Positions 6,031 through 8,860 of a stretch of DNA of 8,860 nucleotides are shown here, piece by piece. The DNA comes from Akkermansia muciniphila (GTDB lineage Bacteria > Verrucomicrobiota > Verrucomicrobiia > Verrucomicrobiales > Akkermansiaceae): NCBI GenBank assembly GCA_945870545.1, contig CAMBTF010000050.1, positions 1-8,860 on the forward strand. Reading direction: 5' to 3'. A program made the position numbers and the translations under genes. The notes beneath the pieces were generated by a model. That model ran no database searches, was not told where the DNA came from, and was given only the letters and a program-made list of their open reading frames with translations. Position 1 is the stretch's first letter, and each line of letters starts with the position of its first letter.

Positions 6031-6060
6031 GCGGAGGGGTGGGATCGCCCGCCCTTCCGC
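6031..6060 (+). promoter_or_regulatory. GC-rich hairpin between atpE and atpF (attenuator or mRNA-stability element)
   Basis: In RNA, GCGGAGGGGUGGG (6031-6043) pairs with CCCGCCCUUCCGC (6048-6060) without a bulge. This gives 13 bp including two G-U pairs, closed by a tetraloop AUCG. It begins 15 nt after the atpE stop. A T5 run occurs only at 6069-6073, 8 nt past the stem, so it is not a canonical terminator. A partial terminator, or a 3' barrier protecting atpB-atpE mRNA, would help make more c than b subunit. The structure is seen in the sequence; the role is inferred. Confidence 0.5.
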
Positions 6061-6109
6061 CAACCCCCTTTTTCCCGCAGGACACCAACTCCCAACACCC
6101 CCTTTCCCC

Positions 6110-6670
6110 ATGGATTTCGTTCATATACTGGCCGCATCGGGCGGCGTCGCTTCGGATCTGAAAGCCGTTGGCGAAAACCTGCAGCAGCAGTTCGGCCTTC
6201 ACGGACAATTGCTCATTTCCCAAATGGTCGGGTTCCTGATCTTCGCCTTCCTACTCAAGAAATTCGCCTTCGGTCCCATCCAGGCCATGCTTGAACAGCG
6301 CCGCGAGCGCATCGCCGCCGGTGAGGAAAAGCTGAAGCGCATCGAGAAACAGCTCGCCGACTCCGAGGTTACTACCGCCGCCGCGATCGCCAAGGCCAAC
6401 GAAGAGGCGGTTCGCCTCATCGCCGAGGCTAAAGAGGGTGCCGCCGCCTTTGCCGAGCAGAAATCACAAGAAGCCATCACCCAAGCACAGCAGATCCTTA
6501 CAAAGGCCGCCGCCGCCGGCAACGCCGACCGCGAGCGCATTTCCACGGAACTCAAGCGTGAGTTCGGCCGCCTTGTCGCCGCCACCACCTCGCAGGTCAC
6601 CGGCAAGGTGCTCACCGCAGACGACCAACAGCGCATCAACGAAGAAGCGCTCTCGAAAGTCGGCAACTGA
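6110..6670 (+). CDS. atpF: F1Fo ATP synthase subunit b
   Basis: 186-aa peripheral-stalk subunit that links Fo to F1. One membrane helix (about 33-52, QLLISQMVGFLIFAFLLKKF) is followed by FGPIQAMLEQRRERI and a long charged Ala/Glu/Lys-rich helix to about residue 158 that should dimerise. The C-terminus (VTGKVLTADDQQRINEEAL) is typical of AtpF and contacts delta. About 30 residues precede the membrane helix, more than in E. coli b (156 aa). ATG 6110 is chosen; the frame is open further back, but those residues overlap the atpE coding end in another frame and look non-native. Only one b gene is seen, so a homodimer is expected. It is separated from atpH by 21 nt. Confidence 0.93.
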   Translation: MDFVHILAASGGVASDLKAVGENLQQQFGLHGQLLISQMVGFLIFAFLLKKFAFGPIQAMLEQRRERIAAGEEKLKRIEKQLADSEVTTAAAIAKANEEAVRLIAEAKEGAAAFAEQKSQEAITQAQQILTKAAAAGNADRERISTELKREFGRLVAATTSQVTGKVLTADDQQRINEEALSKVGN

Positions 6671-6691
6671 TTCACCTATCCTTTCACCCCG

Positions 6692-7084
6692 ATGAAAATT
6701 TCCAAAGTCGCCGCCGCCACCGCCCGCCGCCTCTACGGCCTGTGCCAGGTGAACGGACAGCTAGATGACAACAGGCTGCGCGACCTCGTCTCGAAACTCA
6801 TCGCCACCCAGCCGCGCGACTACCTCGCCATCCTCGCTGCGATCCAGCGCCTCACCCGCCTCGAAATGGCGCGCCGCGAGGTGCTCGTCGAGAGCGCCAC
6901 CGAACTCACCGCCACCGAAGGTCAGCGTATCTCCGCAGGCCTCGCCAAGGATTACGGCGACAAACTCACCATCCGTTTCACCACCAACCCCGACCTCCTC
7001 GGCGGCCTCCGCATCAAGGTCGGCGATGACGTTCTCGATGGCTCCGTCAAAGGCCGCCTCGACCGACTTTCCAAAGCATTCTAA
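6692..7084 (+). CDS. atpH: F1Fo ATP synthase subunit delta (short form)
   Basis: 130 aa, against about 175-180 aa for most bacterial delta subunits. Delta caps the F1 head and ties alpha to the b stalk. The C-terminal part is well conserved (from about 65: LVESATELTATEGQRISAGL, then TTNPDLLGGLRIKVGDDVLDG, then SVKGRLDRLSKAF). The N-terminal helical domain is only about 64 residues instead of about 105. It keeps a first helix (AAATARRLYGLC) and the last pair (LRDLVSKLIATQPRDYLAIL onward), and apparently lacks the middle helices. The frame is intact, and the gene is in the usual place between atpF and atpA (21 and 42 nt gaps), so this is probably a genuine compact variant. Confidence is high for identity and moderate for the missing helices. 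Confidence 0.9.
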   Translation: MKISKVAAATARRLYGLCQVNGQLDDNRLRDLVSKLIATQPRDYLAILAAIQRLTRLEMARREVLVESATELTATEGQRISAGLAKDYGDKLTIRFTTNPDLLGGLRIKVGDDVLDGSVKGRLDRLSKAF

Positions 7085-7126
7085 CAGATTCTTTCCTGAA
7101 CACTTCACACTAGCAACCTTCCAAAA

Positions 7127-8668
7127 ATGAGCAGCATCCTCCAGGACATCGAAGCACAAATCGCCGGCATCAGCGCGGGCGTTGAGAAAACCAATACCGG
7201 CACGGTCCGCAAGGTCGGTGACGGCGTCGCCATCGTCGAAGGCCTTTCCGACGTCATGCTCAATGAAATGATCGAGTTCGACGGCGGCGTGACCGGCATG
7301 GCGCTCAACCTTGAGGAAAGCGAAGTCGGCGTTGTCCTACTTGGCGATTACGCAGCGGTCACCCAAGGCGCATCCTGCCGCACCTCCGGCAAGCTCCTTT
7401 CCGTCCCCGTCGGCGAGGCCCTCCTCGGCCGAGTCGTCAACGCCCTCGGCGCCCCGATCGACGGCAAAGGCGAGATCGCCGCATCCGCCCGCTACCCGAT
7501 GGAGAAAATCGCTCCCGGCATCATCAAGCGGAAATCCGTTTCCGTCCCCGTGCAAACCGGGATCATGGCAATCGACGCGATGGTGCCGATCGGACGTGGC
7601 CAGCGCGAGCTGATCATCGGCGACCGCGCCACCGGCAAATCCACCATCGCCGTGGACACGATCATTTCCCAAGCGCAGCAGAACAAGGCCGCCGAGCAAG
7701 GCAAGCTGCAGAAGCACAAGCCGATGTATTGCATCTACGTCGCCATCGGCCAAAAGCTCTCCAACGTCGCCCGAATCCAGAAGACCCTCGAAGACGCCGG
7801 CGCGATGGAATACACCACCATCGTCTCCGCCTCCGCCTCGGATGCCGCCGCGATGCAATACCTCGCCCCTTATGCCGGTTGCGCCATCGCGGAATACCTC
7901 ATGGACAAGGGCCAGGACTGCCTCATCGTGTTCGATGACCTTTCCAAGCACGCCGTGGCCTACCGCCAGGTATCGCTGATCCTACGCCGCCCTTCCGGTC
8001 GCGAAGCTTATCCCGGTGACGTTTTCTACCTCCACTCCCGCCTCCTCGAGCGCTCCGCTCGCCTCACGGATGCAGCAGGCGGCGGCTCGCTCACGGCCCT
8101 TCCCATCATTGAAACGCAGGCGGGCGACGTTTCCGCCTACATCCCGACGAACGTGATCTCCATCACCGACGGCCAGATCTACCTGGAAACCGACCTTTTC
8201 TACCAAGGCATCCGTCCCGCGATCTCGGTCGGTCTCTCCGTCTCCCGCGTCGGCTCCGCCGCCCAGACGAAGACGATCAAATCCGTCGCCGGAACGACCA
8301 AGCTCGACCTCGCCCAATACCGCGAGCTTCAGGCCTTCGCGCAGTTCGGCTCCGACCTCGACGCACAGACCAAGAAGAAACTCGATCGCGGTGCGCGCAT
8401 CGTGGAACTCTTCAAGCAGAACCAATACTCCCCGCTCGCGATGGAGATGGAGTCGATCTACCTCTTCGCGATGCAGAACGGTTTCTTCGACGACGTGGCC
8501 GTGAAAGATGTCCGCCGCTGCCAAGACGCGATGGGTGAGTTCTTCAACACCCGCAAAGGTGAGCTCCTCGACCGCATCCGCAACGAAAAGCCAGACCTCA
8601 AGAAGGACGCCGCGATGGTTGACGCTGTGAAACAGGGTCTCAGCGATTTCAAGAACAGCTGGAAATGA
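7127..8668 (+). CDS. atpA: F1Fo ATP synthase subunit alpha
   Basis: 513 aa, the normal length. Alpha forms the alpha3beta3 head with non-catalytic nucleotide sites. The beta-barrel N-domain includes [20 protein letters not shown] and [21 protein letters not shown]. The P-loop is GDRATGKST (165-173) with Lys171; most alphas read GDRQTGKT, so Ala replaces Gln. [15 protein letters not shown] and [23 protein letters not shown] are standard core segments. The alpha arginine finger that completes the catalytic site on beta is Arg374 in [10 protein letters not shown]. The C-terminal helical domain ends [14 protein letters not shown]. The start ATG 7127 gives [15 protein letters not shown], the helix that should bind delta. 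Upstream sequence is A/C-rich without a Shine-Dalgarno. Confidence 0.98.
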   Translation: MSSILQDIEAQIAGISAGVEKTNTGTVRKVGDGVAIVEGLSDVMLNEMIEFDGGVTGMALNLEESEVGVVLLGDYAAVTQGASCRTSGKLLSVPVGEALLGRVVNALGAPIDGKGEIAASARYPMEKIAPGIIKRKSVSVPVQTGIMAIDAMVPIGRGQRELIIGDRATGKSTIAVDTIISQAQQNKAAEQGKLQKHKPMYCIYVAIGQKLSNVARIQKTLEDAGAMEYTTIVSASASDAAAMQYLAPYAGCAIAEYLMDKGQDCLIVFDDLSKHAVAYRQVSLILRRPSGREAYPGDVFYLHSRLLERSARLTDAAGGGSLTALPIIETQAGDVSAYIPTNVISITDGQIYLETDLFYQGIRPAISVGLSVSRVGSAAQTKTIKSVAGTTKLDLAQYRELQAFAQFGSDLDAQTKKKLDRGARIVELFKQNQYSPLAMEMESIYLFAMQNGFFDDVAVKDVRRCQDAMGEFFNTRKGELLDRIRNEKPDLKKDAAMVDAVKQGLSDFKNSWK

Positions 8669-8674
8669 TTATAA

Positions 8675-8695
8675 CTGGATTCTGGACTCTGGAAT
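8675..8695 (+). repeat. Three tandem heptamers CTGGAYT-like in the atpA-atpG gap
   Basis: CTGGATT, CTGGACT and CTGGAAT lie head to tail, followed by a decayed CTAATTT copy. They take up half of the 43-nt gap between atpA and atpG. The repetition is seen directly; no function can be given. Confidence 0.5.
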
Positions 8696-8711
8696 CTAAT
8701 TTCTAAAACAC

Positions 8712-8860
8712 ATGGCCAACCTCCGAGACATCCGCCGCCGCATCAAGTCGGTGAAGAACACCGCCCAGATCACCCGGGCGATGCAGCTTGTCGCGGCCGC
8801 AAAGATGAAGAAAGCCCAGGATCAGGCGATGGCGGGTCGGGATTATTCCTCCCAGCTCAA
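8712..8860 (+). CDS. atpG: F1Fo ATP synthase subunit gamma (3' end outside window)
   Basis: The first 49 codons are present: [20 protein letters not shown], then [20 protein letters not shown], then AGRDYSSQL. This is the classic N-terminal helix of gamma ([28 protein letters not shown]), which forms half of the coiled-coil rotor shaft inside the alpha-beta head and couples c-ring rotation to catalysis. It starts 43 nt after atpA and continues beyond the window, where atpD and atpC would be expected. The ATG at 8712 matches the family N-terminus. Confidence 0.96.
   Translation, partial: MANLRDIRRRIKSVKNTAQITRAMQLVAAAKMKKAQDQAMAGRDYSSQL

Noticed and set aside
5707..6223. Minus-strand frames across atpE and its flanks
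   Set aside because: They oppose strongly conserved atp genes and show no recognisable protein family.

Overview
The window (8,860 bp, GC-rich) looks like ordinary chromosome of a free-living, probably aerobic Gram-negative-type bacterium. The best guess is Verrucomicrobiota, perhaps the Luteolibacter/Akkermansia side. That rests on the overall gene style, a long-form LeuA, a planctomycete/verrucomicrobial-looking HlyD-type adaptor, and intergenic repeats built on a GTAGCTTCAGCGAAGGCT core. No 16S or other decisive marker is present, so the assignment is inference.

Layout. Positions 1-1623 (+) hold the 3' part of leuA (2-isopropylmalate synthase, long form with the leucine feedback domain). 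A 180-bp composite inverted repeat (1629-1808) fills almost the whole gap to a convergent two-gene minus-strand unit. That unit is a class I SAM-binding, spermidine-synthase-like protein (3918-3244) followed by a periplasmic HlyD/RND-type adaptor (3204-1813). Divergent from these is a small TM2-domain membrane protein (3969-4264, +) whose reading frame is broken by one base at a C6 run. A strong bidirectional terminator (4292-4327) separates it from a convergent HU-type nucleoid protein (4645-4370, -).

The right half is the F1Fo ATP synthase operon on the plus strand: atpB, atpE, atpF, atpH, atpA and the first 49 codons of atpG, which runs off the end. The order matches the usual B-E-F-H-A-G-D-C; no atpI is seen upstream. 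The Fo genes encode the a, c and b subunits (proton channel, rotor ring, stator stalk). atpH, atpA and atpG encode delta, alpha and gamma of the stator cap, catalytic head and central shaft. Key residues (AtpB Arg224, AtpE Glu51, AtpA P-loop Lys171 and Arg374) are present, so the enzyme should be functional and H+-driven.

The most interesting points are: (i) a perfect 18-bp palindrome TTGTGAA-N4-TTCACAA 79 nt before atpB that matches the Rex redox-repressor operator, suggesting NADH/NAD+ control of ATP synthase; (ii) a 13-bp GC-rich hairpin between atpE and atpF that could set unequal subunit expression; (iii) an unusually short delta subunit (130 aa) and short c subunit (63 aa); (iv) the C-run frameshift in the TM2 gene; (v) the large nested inverted repeat after leuA. 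No start codon in the window has a clear Shine-Dalgarno sequence.
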